Assembly (NCBI GenBank): GCA_001051155.2
Contig: JYIP02000002.1
Location: 2,983,583-3,047,582, forward strand
From: Chrysoporthe austroafricana
Lineage: Eukaryota; Ascomycota; Sordariomycetes; Diaporthales; Cryphonectriaceae
DNA length: 64,000 nucleotides
Direction of reading: 5' to 3'
This document shows, in pieces, positions 43,771 through 55,822 of the stretch. A model generated the notes under the pieces. That model worked only from the letters and a program-made list of their open reading frames with translations, searched no databases and was not told the origin of the DNA. Position 1 is the stretch's first letter. Each line of letters begins with the position of its first letter. The position numbers and the translations under genes are program-made.

Positions 43771-44979
43771 TCACCAATTCCCATAATTTTGCCCGCCATC
43801 ATTCCAATCAACCGTCGAGAGCCCCTTTCCCCTCCCCTCCATGATGGCCTCTAGCTTATCCTCTACTGTGACCCACCCCTTCCTCCTCGTCGTGATCGCG
43901 TACCTGATCGGCTGCGCCCATTCCCTCCACCACTGCTCCTCGCTCTGCACCACACACACCCTCTTCCCAGACTCCGCCTGGTCCTCCTTCCTGCACGATG
44001 CGAAGGGCCACACGGCCTTGACGACCTCGTACGTCCTCTTGCCGGCGAACAGCGTCGTCAAGCCCGTGAAGAACTTGTTCACCCGGTCCGGGTTCTGCAC
44101 GACCACCCTGGCGTGCGTCACGGGGAACGTCACGCTCACGATGCCCTTGTAGCCCGTCGCGGCGACCAGGCTCCGCACCTGCCCCTCGAGCCAGGCCGTG
44201 TCCAGGTTCGCCACCGTGCGCTCCAGCACGAACGCCTTGACGGGCGCCGTGTCCTCGACGAAGCGGCGCGCCCACGCCTCCAGGCCTGCGTGGCCCCCGA
44301 GGTCCGGCTCGAGCGACGGCCGCGTCCCGCCCCGCAGCGCCGCCTCGCCCGGCGCCACCGTCCGGATGTAGTCCATGCGCCGCTGCGCCGCGCCCGGCCC
44401 GTCCGGCACGAGCAGGTGTATGAGGTTGAGCTTCAGCGCGAAGTCGGGCCGGCCGTGCGGGTCGCCGCTGTGGTGGCCGGTGATGTGGATCTGCGGCTTG
44501 GGCGGGACGCTGGCCTGGGCGCGGATGAGGTTGACGAGGGCCGACGCCGAGCTGGAGAGGTACGGCGCGGTGGACTTGAGCGTGGTGCAGTCCGAGGAGA
44601 GCTCGAAGAGCGGCGGGGCGTAGAGGTGGTAATTCAGCGGAGGGAGGCCCGGGTGCCTTGTGGGAGTCTGAGAGGAGGACGGCTGCTGGGTGGGTGAGGA
44701 GAGGGTGAGCTGTGATGTGCTTGCGGGCCCGGAGTAGGGTGGTGGTGTTGCTGGGTGGTCCTCAGTGGTGGTGGTGGTGCTGCTATTATTGTTCTGTGTG
44801 CTGGCGGGGCTGCTCAGTATGTTCATGCTCGCAGCGCCGCTGGAGCTGAGTGGTGAGATGGGACTCCCGAGGGTGATGGAGGTTGGCGTTGGCGGTAGGT
44901 CCCGGTCGAGTTGATTGTAGTGGACTTGCAGCCGGTCCTTTTCGGACTGCTGGGCTTCAACGGCTTCATCGCCAGCCAT
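43771..44979 (-). CDS. Conserved fungal protein of unknown function
   Basis: A single exon of 402 residues starting MAGDEAVEAQQSEKDRLQVH. Residues ~25-110 are Ser/Thr/Pro/Asn-rich and disordered. The remainder looks folded: LPPLNYHLYAPPLFELSSDC, then HITGHHSGDPHGRPDFALKL, GLEAWARRFVEDTAPVKAF, VSVTFPVTHARVVVQNPD and a basic C-terminal part with IRYAITTRRKGWVTVEDKLE. It has no transmembrane helix, signal peptide or catalytic motif I can name. The GC-rich coding sequence and the absence of frame breaks over 1.2 kb support a real gene. The conserved-looking aromatic and charged blocks suggest a soluble domain restricted to fungi. I cannot assign a function. Confidence 0.75.
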   Translation of the reverse strand: MAGDEAVEAQQSEKDRLQVHYNQLDRDLPPTPTSITLGSPISPLSSSGAASMNILSSPASTQNNNSSTTTTTEDHPATPPPYSGPASTSQLTLSSPTQQPSSSQTPTRHPGLPPLNYHLYAPPLFELSSDCTTLKSTAPYLSSSASALVNLIRAQASVPPKPQIHITGHHSGDPHGRPDFALKLNLIHLLVPDGPGAAQRRMDYIRTVAPGEAALRGGTRPSLEPDLGGHAGLEAWARRFVEDTAPVKAFVLERTVANLDTAWLEGQVRSLVAATGYKGIVSVTFPVTHARVVVQNPDRVNKFFTGLTTLFAGKRTYEVVKAVWPFASCRKEDQAESGKRVCVVQSEEQWWREWAQPIRYAITTRRKGWVTVEDKLEAIMEGRGKGLSTVDWNDGGQNYGNW

Positions 44980-45817
44980 GTTGTGCGCCGGAAGAACGAC
45001 TCTGCTCTGTTCGACGGATGCTCCTCGGCAGTCCTTGGAGCAAGGAACTGGCTTGGAGGCTTGCTGAGCTGGGCAGAGGAGCTGGGCGACCGATCCTTAT
45101 GGGCACACGCACTTGCACTAATCTTTGATCCTTCAGAAGCTCACGGCCGCAGAGGATGCGAAGGCCAAGAGGCGAAAGTTTAGTATCAAAATAGTCGTGG
45201 GTATCTCACGAAACTAGAGTCGTAGCATACTCCGCCGTGGTCGGGGAATTGATCTATAGCCTGGCCTCTAAGACAGCGCAAGTGAAACTGAGCCCACGAT
45301 ACTTTGAGACGGAGGTAGCCTTAGTTCATTGTTATGGTCAGCTGAACTGCCCAAGGCAGCTGGAGAGACTTGGTTGCCTCAGATGTATGAACGCATGTTC
45401 AAAGTGGCGCAGCCCAGGTCGTCAGCACCTAAAGCCGTGCCTATCTGGATGCTAGAGGCTCTGACAGGCGGGATTGGCCTGATGTGACACCACCTATCGG
45501 CGGATGATAGCAGTGCAGCCTTATTACTCCTAGCAATTTTAGGCGGCACGTGGACACTCAAGGTAGAACGCTGCGCTTTGTTGTCAAGCGGAGCAACCTA
45601 GAAGTGAAGCTTGTATTGGGACCCGAATATGGCCCTCTGGTCGATCCAGAGTCAGGCCAGGCCAGCGTTTGAGACCCAAACTCCACAGAAGTCCCAAAAT
45701 TCTATTTGTTCACCTCAGGTGAAAATATGTCGCATTATGAACTTCAGACAGGGGCCGAATGATCTCTGAATCGTCATCTCCTTGCCCGGCGTGTATATAT
45801 TTCAGGCATGATCGTTT
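44980..45817. other. Intergenic region between two minus-strand genes
   Basis: About 840 bases; nothing recognisable. It is the promoter side of the unknown conserved gene and the 3' flank of the QutR-like gene. Confidence 0.55.
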
Positions 45818-48324
45818 CTATGCCACCTCGGGGATGGACGACAGCTCTCTCCTCTGCTGCTCCCATGTCTTCCTGCACACCTCCTTCATGAGCTTCTTCG
45901 GCGCCAGCCGTCCTGTCATGAGCTCGAACGCCTCGATAGCCATCTCGCTCACGTTTTCGAGCCCGTCAACCACGGTCCAGGCCGGGTTCCGCGTGTCCCT
46001 ATAAACCTGCATCTGGGCAACGAGGGGTGTGATGAGAGGTTCGTAGGCCAGCTGAAATCGAGATTAGTGTTGCTCTTGGAAATCTGAAGGGAAGGAAATG
46101 GCCGGAGAGCGCCCGGCAAAGGATGACGCTGGTGACTGACCTCAAGCACCACCCCTCCAGTTGGGCTACCGAGCCACTGCATAGGCATCTCAAAATCCGC
46201 TGGTGGTTTCCCTTCCATCCCTGTGGCCGGCACACAGGAGACGATTATGGTCGGCTGCTCATATCCCTGTGGCCACGGCTCCGATATGGATGTCAAAACA
46301 TGGCAGATCCGCGAGATCCCGCCTTTGCCAGGAGTCATCCCATGCTTGTGCGCCCAGTCATTGAAATGATCAGCCACGACCTGCGCGTTGGAAATAGTGC
46401 GGTTGAAGATGAAAATGTTGCGGCAGCCAAGCTGGATCAGGGCGTAAATGGCCGCTCTTGCCTGTCCTCCGGCACCAATGACGAGTCCCGTCGTCTTCGA
46501 AGCCCGCACGAAATTTCGCGGGCTTATACTTCTCTGTAGACAGGTGAAGATGGATGACCAGTCCGTATTGTCGCCATAGAACTCTTTCGTGGGACCGGCT
46601 TTGTTGCGCGAGAGGGCGTGATCGAGGATAAAATTCGACTTGCCGCGTAATGGAAGTAGGACATTGACGGCGCCGATGACTGTTGCATGGTAGCTCTTTT
46701 GCTTCAGGTATGGCACGATGGCCACCTTGAAGGGAGCTGTCAGTGACGCTCCACCAAACGAGGCCTCGTTGCATATCGCATTCAAGTTCTCCAGCGTGGA
46801 GCATGGCTCGGCGGTAAAGGTGTGTGGCATGCCAGTGTATTCGTAGGCAGTGTGGTGTATACAGGGGGAAAGTGAGTAGGAAACGTCCGCGCCTAGCGTG
46901 TAGAACCGCAGAGGCTCGAGTTCATAGTTGCGAAAGAGCGCATCGAAGCAACTCGCCGCCGTGCTAACGGTTGCCAGGTGGTCCCGCTCGTTCTCCATGT
47001 CCGGATGCTTGACAGGGTTGAGGATCCGGGACTGGAAGGGGTTTCTGACTCCCAGGACAGAGAAGTCGTACGCCACAAGTGGAGGCTTCGGACTCGGCAC
47101 TGTCGCGGCTATCCTGTCTCGAAAATCCGTGAGCATCTCCAGCGTGCTGTCGCCCGAGCAGAAGCGGACCATGCGGACGAGGTCGCAGCCGAGAGCCTTT
47201 GCCTGCTCGTAGTCTCGAATATGACTGTCGTCTGACCAGGGCGTGGTATTCAGGCCGACATTCCAGTAGTTACCCATGATCTTGGACCGGCCCTTGTGGC
47301 CGATAATCCTTGATATAGGGATGTCTGTCCGCTGCATGTCCAGACTCAGATAGTCCACGCCAAGCCGGAGACCAAGCTCGAGGAGCTCTGTGTCCATCCT
47401 CTTCTTCTCGTCTGCGCCGCGGCGCCGTTCCTCCCTCGGGTTCTCCTCGACATGGTAGATGATAGGAACATCCATCTTCCTCCGGATCAGTGCTACAAAC
47501 CTGGCAATCTGGTCTACCATGTCCGCCGGCCAGTGGTCGATGATGAGCTCGACGCAGTCACCCCTCGCCTCGAAGTCTTCCCACTCCAGGTCCATGTGGA
47601 CAAGATACGACAGCCGCAAGCGCAGGGCATACGAGTACTGCCTGAACTCGGGCGGGATGGCCCTCACGGCGAAGGGGCTCTCGCGGAACAATTTCGCGAG
47701 CCCCTGGCCGGTAACGAAATCGATGAACCGCGTGAAGTCCTGTTTGGCGTATAGGAGGCTGGACGGGGCCACCATCTGGGAGTCCCATTCGCCGGTGGTG
47801 GAGCCGTCATGTGACAAGGCGGCGGTGGATTTGGACGAATCGTAGAGGTTGTAGTACTCCAGGTTGGAGCACGACCTGTGCTTCTGGTCGGCGCGGAGAA
47901 TGCGCTCCCCGTCGGCCGACTCGAGGAGGCGCAGGGCCTCCTCCCGCTCACGGTGGACGTAGATGACGGGGTTGGTGTCGCAGAACTGGCGCAGGGCGTG
48001 CTGGGCGTCCTCGGAGAAGCTGCTCATGCCGCACTCGATGATGCACCGGTAGCGGTGCTCATCGAGCATGCGCTTGAAGACCTCATCGTTCCGGCGGTTG
48101 AACTCGTGCTTGCCGTGCTTGCTGAGGAAGCCCAGGCGGGTGTAGCCGGTGGCCTGCTGGAAGTAGTAGTCCTCGGTGATGAGGCGGCGGCGCAGGTGCA
48201 GGGCGCCTATAAACCCCAAGGAGCGCTTCCCGGCGCCGCGACAGCCGACGAGGACGATGGAGGCGTCGGGGTTAAAGAGGCGCTCATTTAGCGGGGTGGT
48301 GATCTTGGCATCTTCGACGGCCAT
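45818..48324 (-). CDS. qutR: Quinate-pathway repressor homologue (QutR/QA-1S), AROM-derived
   Basis: Proposed exons (minus strand) are 48324-46141 and 46051-45818, with an 89-nt intron, giving 805 residues. The protein matches the last three AROM domains in order: shikimate-kinase-like (~20-190), type I dehydroquinase-like (~215-445) and shikimate-dehydrogenase-like (~480-805). The P-loop is VGCRGAGKRS, where a true kinase has GKT/S-T. The dehydroquinase part lacks a clear catalytic signature. The dehydrogenase part keeps YSLSPCIHHTAYEYTGM, SLTAPFK, GDNTDW and VIGAGGQARAAIYAL, and the splice restores VLE-LAYEPLITPLVAQM. Such proteins in Aspergillus and Neurospora do not act as enzymes; they bind pathway intermediates and hold the quinate activator inactive. 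The protein is somewhat shorter than A. nidulans QutR. The quinate catabolic genes are not in this window. Confidence 0.92.
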
Positions 48325-49749
48325 GTCGTCGTCCCTGGGACATGCCGCGGGTCGAAGAGCCGCCGGCCTCGGACTGCGATGACGTGTTTAGGTTCCGGGT
48401 GTGAGGTAGGGCTGAGCGAGGCCTTGCCTGGGCTGTCGTGTCGCATGAGGTTGCTGATCCCACACGGGTTCCGGTTCTCCTCAGAAACGAGAGCTTGTTC
48501 GAGCCCCGAGTCCCTTCTTTCGCTGGCTGACAGACAGACAGAGAGGGAGACGGGCGGCAAGATGCTGGTGTGGTGCGCTGCGGCCGGTACTTGGGCTCGC
48601 TAAGTAGACAAGGCGGCGGAAAAGATATCTTCCCTCTGTGTCAGTCGTGCTGGGCGGGCGCGCAGGGCCTGGCCAGGGCTGGGGAGCGACGGCGGGCGTT
48701 ATAGGCGGGGCCTCGAGACTGTAAGGCACACAGCCTAGGGAGGGGCGCTCATATCCTCGTAGAGACGACGAGAGGCCGGGCTCGCGGCCAGGGCTGCGAT
48801 GCGATGGATTCGACGAGTCGACGGCGCCGAGGGGCGATAGCGAACATTAATCAGATTGAGGTGAGGGAGCGCTCATGACGTGCAGCAGCAAAACAGCACT
48901 AAGTAGACCACATACAGCGCCGAGCGGGCAGCACCTGTGAGCGCTGTGCAAGGAGAACCTCGGCACCTGCATCGGCCCCTCGACCCAGTGCTGTAGCTAC
49001 CCTAGCACGACTGCTACCCAGCACCCAGCACACCCAGTAGCTCGGAGCGCTGGAGGCGGCAGGGCGGGCACGCACGGGGCGCACGGGGCGCACGGGGCAC
49101 ACAGGGGTACCCAGTAGCCTGCTGCTCTAGCGTGCTACCCCACCACCGCCCACCCTCCCGTGGCCCCCGCCGTGCCCCCTCAGGCCTCGAACCCCAAACT
49201 CAGCAGACCCACCCCTCCTCCCCCCGGAAAAAGCAAGATGACAAAAAGTAGTAGTAAAAAAAAAAAAAAAAAAAACATAATTATCGAGCACGCCTACTGA
49301 TAACGGCCCAGAGGGGGCCAGCCACCAGCCACAGGGGCCAGCCGCCACCCGGCGAACCCCCTTCAGGCAGCGCGCGAGACTCAGGGACGAACAGGGCTCT
49401 GGCGACCTGGAGAAGCATCACCCAACCCCCCCGCCCAGCCTCCCATTGGCCTCGACCTCACCAGCCTAAGTAGCTGCCAGGGTCCAGCCCGTCGGTTCAC
49501 CGGTTCAGGATTGTTCATCTCCGCATCGCCAGTGGCTCCTCCAAACGTGTTCCCCCGAGGTCATCACCTCGTTAGCCCCGACCTCACCGAGAGACGTCGA
49601 GCCCTCGTGGCTAAGATGAGGCTGATCCCTCGCTGTCGCCCTCGCTCTCACAACCACACGCCACGCGCACGCGAGCCCAGGGCCGGCATTATGCTGGTGC
49701 AGATGCTGACGCTCACACCTCGACACAAGCACCACCACACACGGCCATC
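48325..49749. other. Divergent promoter region, QutR-like (-) and Zn2Cys6 (+) genes
   Basis: About 1.4 kb with no supportable gene. It contains short GC-rich direct repeats (about 49070-49100, units of cgcacgggg) and a poly-A run at 49257-49275. Either or both divergent genes could be controlled from here. Confidence 0.6.
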
Positions 49750-51146
49750 ATGTCCGACCTGGACGACCTGAAGGACGCCGCCGCCGGCAACGTCGACAGC
49801 TCCTCCATCCACGCGCAGCCCGCCGACCGGGAGCCAGATCTGGACACGGCCGCCTCGGTCGCCGGAGACTCAGTCGCTGGCACTGCTGCCTCCGCCCCCG
49901 CCAACCCTCGCAAGAGGAAGAAGAGCTCTCGCGCGTCAGTGTGATCCCAATCGTCTAATTTTGTCCACCTCGCCCACGGCTCACGGCATCCTGCGATGAG
50001 ATGCTGCGTCTCGTTGATTACGGCCGCAGCAGCCCTCGCCGGGCATAGCCAGCCCTCCTGTGCTACCCTCCTCCCCCCCATGCTCACACCCTTCACCCTT
50101 CACCCTCACCCTCACACGCGAGCCCCCCCCCCCGGGCGAGACCACCTCGCTGACCTCGTGCCTCAGCTGCGATTTCTGTCATGTCAACCACCAGCCCTGC
50201 GACAACGCGAAGCCACGCTGCGGCTACTGTGAGAGGCACAACAAGTCGTGTCTCTACCTGAGACCCCAGAAGAAGCGCGGCCCCGCCCAGGGCTACCGCA
50301 GTGCCCTGCATACCCTGAGGGAGAGTGCAGCCGCGTGGGGCGCGGCCCTCAATCTCATCCCCAGCCTGGGCCCTGTCGTCGAGGGCTACCTGCGGCAGCC
50401 CGAGGGGCGGCGGCTCGTCAAGGCCATCAAGGACCCTGCCCAGCAGGAGTTCTTCATCCAGGCCTGGCAGCAGAGTGGTGTGTTTAAGACCTTCTTCCCC
50501 GACGAGGCGTCGCCAGCCGACAAGCCGAGTGTCACCCCGGATGCGCCGGCTCCTGCATCTATCCCCCAGGCGTCCCCCTCCGTGTCGCTGCAGCAGCAGC
50601 CCATCGCGCCGGATCCGAACCCCCTCGCCCCCGCACACGGCGCCATCATATCCCCTCCCCGGCCGCCTGTGCCACAACTCGCCCAGCCGCCGCCATCCGA
50701 TGGCCTGCCCATGTCCAAGCCTGACAACAGCGCCTTTGGCTACGTGCCGACCCCGTCTCCCTCCTCGCAGGATGGCGGCGGCAGGCCTAGGCAGTCCAGC
50801 ATGTCCACTCGAAGCAAGCCCAGGCAGGAGTCCATATCGTTCTCTGATATTTTAGCCAAAGATGCGGCAAGATCGTATGTGGAACCTCTCCTTCTCGTCC
50901 TTCCCGCCCCCTCCCCTCCCTCTCTTCGCCCGTCACAGGACTGACGGGATGCGAAGGTCTCTGGGCTTCTCTCAAACCCTCGGCTCACTGGGTTTCGCGC
51001 CCAATGAGACACTGGAGGACTTCCTGGACATGAGCTTCAACCCGGAACCAATAGAACAGGCCTCGGTGCAACAAGATCCCCTGCTTGGGAGCGAACAGGA
51101 CCAGCAGGCCTACTACGAGCTGCTTATGGGCAGGCGCTTCGGCTGA
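49750..51146 (+). CDS. Zn2Cys6 binuclear-cluster transcription regulator, small
   Basis: Proposed exons are 49750-49934, 50167-50874 and 50939-51146, with introns of 232 and 64 nt, giving 366 residues. Intron 1 splits the codon just before the first zinc-binding Cys, so splicing builds KRKKSSRA-CDFCHVNHQPCD. The cluster C-x2-C-x6-C-x6-C-x2-C-x6-C lies at residues 63-90 and is followed by the basic linker RPQKKRGPAQGYR. Then comes a conserved helical block (WGAALNLIPSLGPVVEGYLR, DPAQQEFFIQAWQQSGVFKT), a Pro/Ser-rich region and a short C-terminal block (LGFAPNETLEDFLDMSF). The long fungal-specific activator domain is absent. The protein is nuclear and DNA-binding. Its target genes are unknown. 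It is transcribed divergently from the QutR-like gene. Confidence 0.88.
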
Positions 51147-53686
51147 GGCCGTCGCAAAGTCAAACTCGCGAGACCGGAAGCCGGCCCGTTTCCATACTTG
51201 AGCCATGACTCTGTGAGCCCCCAACAGCTTGGCTACAGTCTGCTTAGGCTCACCCGCCGGCCAACGATCGACAAGGGCAATCGTGTCTGTCTGTGCGATG
51301 CTCGTGCAAATCGGCAGGGCCCCCGTAGGAGCCTGAAGAACGAGTTCCGGCCTGTTCTAGGGTGTGAGTTGAGCATGCATCAGCATTTGCATTGCGATCG
51401 ATACGAACTCAAGCCGGCCAGCATGGGCAATATGGGGTTCTTCGCATCATTGCATGGTCTAGCGAGACTGTGGTAGCAGCATGTCTTCAGCTCTCTTCTC
51501 TACAGACGATTTGCGCATCGCATGGCGGTAGGCCAGATGCTGGATATTGACACTGGCCGTGCCGCGAGATTTTCGACGGAGGGACGAGCCCCGAGCCCAA
51601 GCCCTCACCCTCCTGACGCCGTGGCAACGCTGACGGGGCCGTGACGTGACGCCAGGCCTCCCAACGTATCATTCTTGCCGGCTGCCTACACAGTAAGAAG
51701 ATGAGGTTTCATGCGCACGTGGATACTAAAGTGCAGTCTGGTGCGCCCGACCAGCCGGCGGACGGGCGGCCCACCAGGGGGCCGGTTCTTAATTATATCA
51801 GTCAACTCCGCACACTGCAACATACGCCGATCGCACCTCATCGCTCAGGTTTGTTCTTGCAAATTCGGCGCAGCGCATATTATGTACGTTCCCTTTGTCC
51901 AGGCAAGACCGACCCAGGCGGCCGCCTCGGACAGCATCAGCCTTGAAGGGAGCAGCAGGTGCGTGGACCGAAGGATCCACGAATGTGCCGTTAGTATCGG
52001 CGGTTGGCGCGTGATATGATGGCGGCATGCAGTTGGAAGGCAGAGTAAGCAATTTTTCCCTTGGGCGCTTCCGGCTGGAAAGGTGCGCGTGGCAAGCAGG
52101 GCGTTAAGAAAGGGCGAGGTGTGTGGTTGCAATTCTCGCTGTCCCCTCGCGCAAGATTCACCTGATACCCATATGTCGTGGAAAATACGTCGGATGAGAA
52201 GACAAATATATTTTATGCCCAATGCCGAGCTCGGCACAACGGTGACGGGTCCCGAGCTGTGGAAATTGGCCAGGTCGATCACACAGCCCCAACCGGAATT
52301 AAAAGCGGTTGGCCACTGCAGGCGTGGCAGGGAGGGGGAGCGGAGAGATTCCTCATCTCTTGAGACGAGACGAGGCGCGCAGCTCAGCCTCAAACGCTGT
52401 GGACTTGGGGGTGGACCGAGCCCCGGGAGCCCTCTACTGGGGTCACCTCACGTCGGGCGCCTGCTGCCATACTTAGCGGCGGTGGTCCAACATTGGAGGG
52501 GACGGTGATCCTCAAGGACCCTGACGTGCCTGACACCTGGGCAGAACTCTGCGACCGACGGGCAAGACAAGGGGCATTGTCTTGGCGTAAGAGTATGGCG
52601 CCAACCGAGCATGCGAGCCACTGCGAGCCCGCCAGGCCTCCCGAGGGGCCTGCTTTAGATCCGAGGCCCTCCTCTCTGCATCTGTACTAGGTACCACAGG
52701 ACCCTTGGCCCCCCCAGTGCCTCCCAAGGCGTGCTGGGCTAGTGGTAGTCAATGCGCTATGCCTTTCGTCCCGACCCATCCCTGCCCCGTCTGCGCAACC
52801 ACACCCCTTACCTACTCACTGCTACGGTACCACTGTGCGCGTGCCTACGTGCCTACGTACCGCCGCGCTGTGCCGCGCTGTGCTGCGCTGCACTGCACTG
52901 CACTGCACCGCACGCTGCCATGCTGTGGGACGGTGCACTTTTTCCTTCACCACGACACGGCTGCCCAACCTGCCCACTCCGCCGCCCTCCTGCTCCTCTT
53001 TGTCCAACCACTCGAGCGGGTCGTGTCGCCAGCCGCCGACGAAATAGTGCTGACATACCGGCCGCCGCGGTCGAAACAAGGCCGACCCTAATACGTCTCG
53101 ATTTCGCGGCTCCGCTTACTGGAACCAACATACACATCACCACCACTGGCCAGCCCCCATCGCATGGGCAAAACCGAGCACACCCCCTCCCAGACCGCAG
53201 CATCCAGTCCTGCGTCTGTCAAGCTCCAACCCGTACACTTGCACGTGCAGACAACCCGTCGCGCGTATATCCCACACTGTCTCTCACCACCTGGCTCGTC
53301 CGCCTCGACGGCTCAACTCGACCCAGCCCGATCCGACGACTACCGACGTGACAGCTGTCTTGCATTCGATGGGCCGAGCGCGCTCGCTTGCTATCGAAAA
53401 GGTCGAAAGAAGCATCTCGAATATTTGCTGGCCAAAGAGGGAACCAGCACGCGATCACTAGGGTGACTGCCGGATCTCAAGAGCTTGGGTTCTATTTTTG
53501 GAAGCAAGGAGACAATCGAAAGTGAGGCCACCGGAACGCCGCAGACGGGCACGAAGGCGGCGACGTTCAGGCGACCGAATCACCACGCGCGATCTAGACC
53601 TGCGCCCGCGGATCTCTGGCTAGGCGCGCACCACTGAGAGCAAACCACGCGGAGACCGACTGCCTGCGCAGTCACATCTGCCCAGG
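51147..53686. other. Large intergenic region
   Basis: About 2.5 kb in which I see no supportable gene. A short ctgca-type repeat occurs near 52885-52910 and a palindromic gcacgtgc near 53240. The open frames at 51845-52393 (-) and 52752-53466 (+) have no domain or plausible splicing. The 53160-53680 part is probably promoter and 5' UTR of the DUF300 gene. Confidence 0.55.
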
Positions 53687-55822
53687 ATGCAATGGAAGGT
53701 TTGCAATACGACGGCGGAGACGCAGAACAGTAAGCAAATTGCGGCGGCGCAGCTCGCGAGCGGCGACCGTGGAGGTCCCTGAGGTCCTGTTCATCGTTCA
53801 CAGCTGATTCGCGTCCTGGCAGTCTCGGAACTGCCGTTGTTTGAGGGCAACACGTTAACGTTCCACCAATTGGCGATTCTCATCTCTGCCTCCGCGGGGC
53901 TGGGGTCCTTCATGCTCAGCTTCTTCTTGATGTACATGCATGCTGCGAATTATACCAAGCCAGCAGAGCAGAGAAAGTGAGTCCAGACGAACGACCCGGC
54001 GGGACTAGCTGTCTTGTGTGTCTTCTCTGTACTAATGCACGTGACAGCATCATCCGTATCCTGTTCATGATCCCCATATACTCAGCCTCAAACTTTCTCC
54101 AGCTCGTCTTCTATCATCATTCCGTCTACTATGCCGTGATTTCAGACTGTTATGAGGCTTTCGCCATCGCGGCTTTCTTCAGTCTGATGGTCCAGTATAT
54201 GGCACCAAACCTGCATGAGCAGAAGCAGTTTTTCAGACAACTCTCGCCTATACAGCCATGGGTCCTGCCGTTGAACTGGTTCAAGGCGATGTGCGGAGGG
54301 GAAAGGGGCCCATGGCGCACACCCAAGAGCGGCTTGACGTGGTTTAACATCATCTGGATCGGAGTGTACCACTACTGCTTCATCCGCGTGATCATGACGG
54401 TCGTCGCTGTTGTGACGCAGCATTTCAAGAAGTATTGCGAAAGCTCGCTCAGTCCCCTGTTCTCTCACGTCTGGGTAAGTAAGAAAGCTCGGTGGTCATC
54501 AGAGCTCCTCCTCCCGCGATACTGACAATGCCGCAACAGGTCCTGGCTGTCGAGTGTGTTGCAGTCGCCATAGCTATGTACTGCATCATCCAGTATTACG
54601 TTCAGTTCAAGCAGCAGCTGGCATACCATAAGCCCTTCCTCAAGGTGCTCTCCATCAAGCTGGTCATCTTCCTCAGCTTCTGGCAGTCCGTGATGATCTC
54701 CATAGCCTCATCGTGGCTCACCATCATCCACTCTACCGCCAAGCTCCAGTACCCCGACATCTCAACCGGCATACCCGCACTGATGCTCTCTGTCGAGATG
54801 TTCATCTTCGCCATCTTGCACATATTTGCGTATCCCTGGCAGCCTTACCGCCCGAACGCGCCGATCGTGTTCTACCCCAAGCCGAACCCGGACGCACCAG
54901 AACCACAGGAGAATGTACCCCAACCACCTCTTGGTGTTGTCAGGGCCTTGGTGGATGCATTCAACTTCTGGGATGTCGCGAAGGCGTTCGGTCGTGGGGT
55001 GCGCTGGCTCTTCGTGGGGGTCAAGCGCCGTCACGAGGACGTCAGCTACCAGAAGAACATGGCCGCGGATGTCGACATGGATGGTAAGGACGACAATCAC
55101 TCCCATGCTTTATACCCTTACCAGCCACGAACCGGCAAGAGCACCGATCACCTACCCATCGCGACTCAGTTCCGTAAGCACCACCACCCTGGCGCCGACA
55201 GTATTGATTAGCTTCGCACCATTGGAGGCACAGTCGTGGGGCCTGCTTGCGTGCGAAAGCTCACTGTACCGCTACATCTCATTAGCACTATCTCTTGATC
55301 ATCCCTACGCGGCAAGCAAAACTGACTGTAGTTATAGGGCAAAGCACTTACGCGATGAATCATCACGGCGGGCGAGCGAACGGGGGCAACGAAGAGGGAG
55401 CCGGCCTGATTGCCAATGCCCAGGCAAACCCGTCCAGTAGGGGACTAACTCCATTCCACGAATACGATCAGGACGGTCAGCCTTACGACTCGGATCTAGG
55501 ATACCGAGGCGCAGGCCGCCAGTTCCACCAGCCGCCACCGCCGATGGCTTACGAGCCGCAGTCGATGAGCAGCAGCGACGAGGACGAACACCGGGGCCGT
55601 ACCCAGCAGAGATATTACGAAGAGCAAACCCACGCCCTCTCGACGGATGATTATTACCAGAGCCCCAGCCCGCCGAGACAAGGGATCATGACGGCCTATG
55701 CGGACGAGGCTACCCATCCTCAGCGGACCGGTTCACAGCCTCGCGATCCGGCGCAGGCGACGGTAGGCGCGGTGTTGTGGGGCCAAAACCCGCATCAACA
55801 CCCTGACGGACCGATGATATAG
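53687..55822 (+). CDS. DUF300 / OST-alpha / TMEM184-family membrane protein
   Basis: Five proposed exons: 53687-53729, 53823-53976, 54048-54474, 54540-55173 and 55338-55822, with introns of 93, 71, 65 and 164 nt, giving 580 residues. The first exon (43 nt) encodes MQWKVCNTTAETQN and joins ISELPLFEGNTLTFHQLAIL. About seven transmembrane helices follow, with family blocks MMYMHA-like FLMYMHAANYTKPAEQR, IPIYSASNFLQLVFYHHSVY, YEAFAIAAFFSLMVQYM and KLVIFLSFWQSVMISI. The C-terminal 170 residues are cytosolic, hydrophilic and Tyr/Gln/Pro-rich. Animal relatives include the OST-alpha solute transporter subunit, and plant LAZ1 is linked to vacuole and cell-death control. Fungal members are poorly studied and are expected in the plasma membrane or vacuole. 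Confidence 0.9.

Noticed and set aside
51845..52393. 182-codon minus-strand frame
   Set aside because: No recognisable domain, no ATG context support and mixed composition; probably chance.
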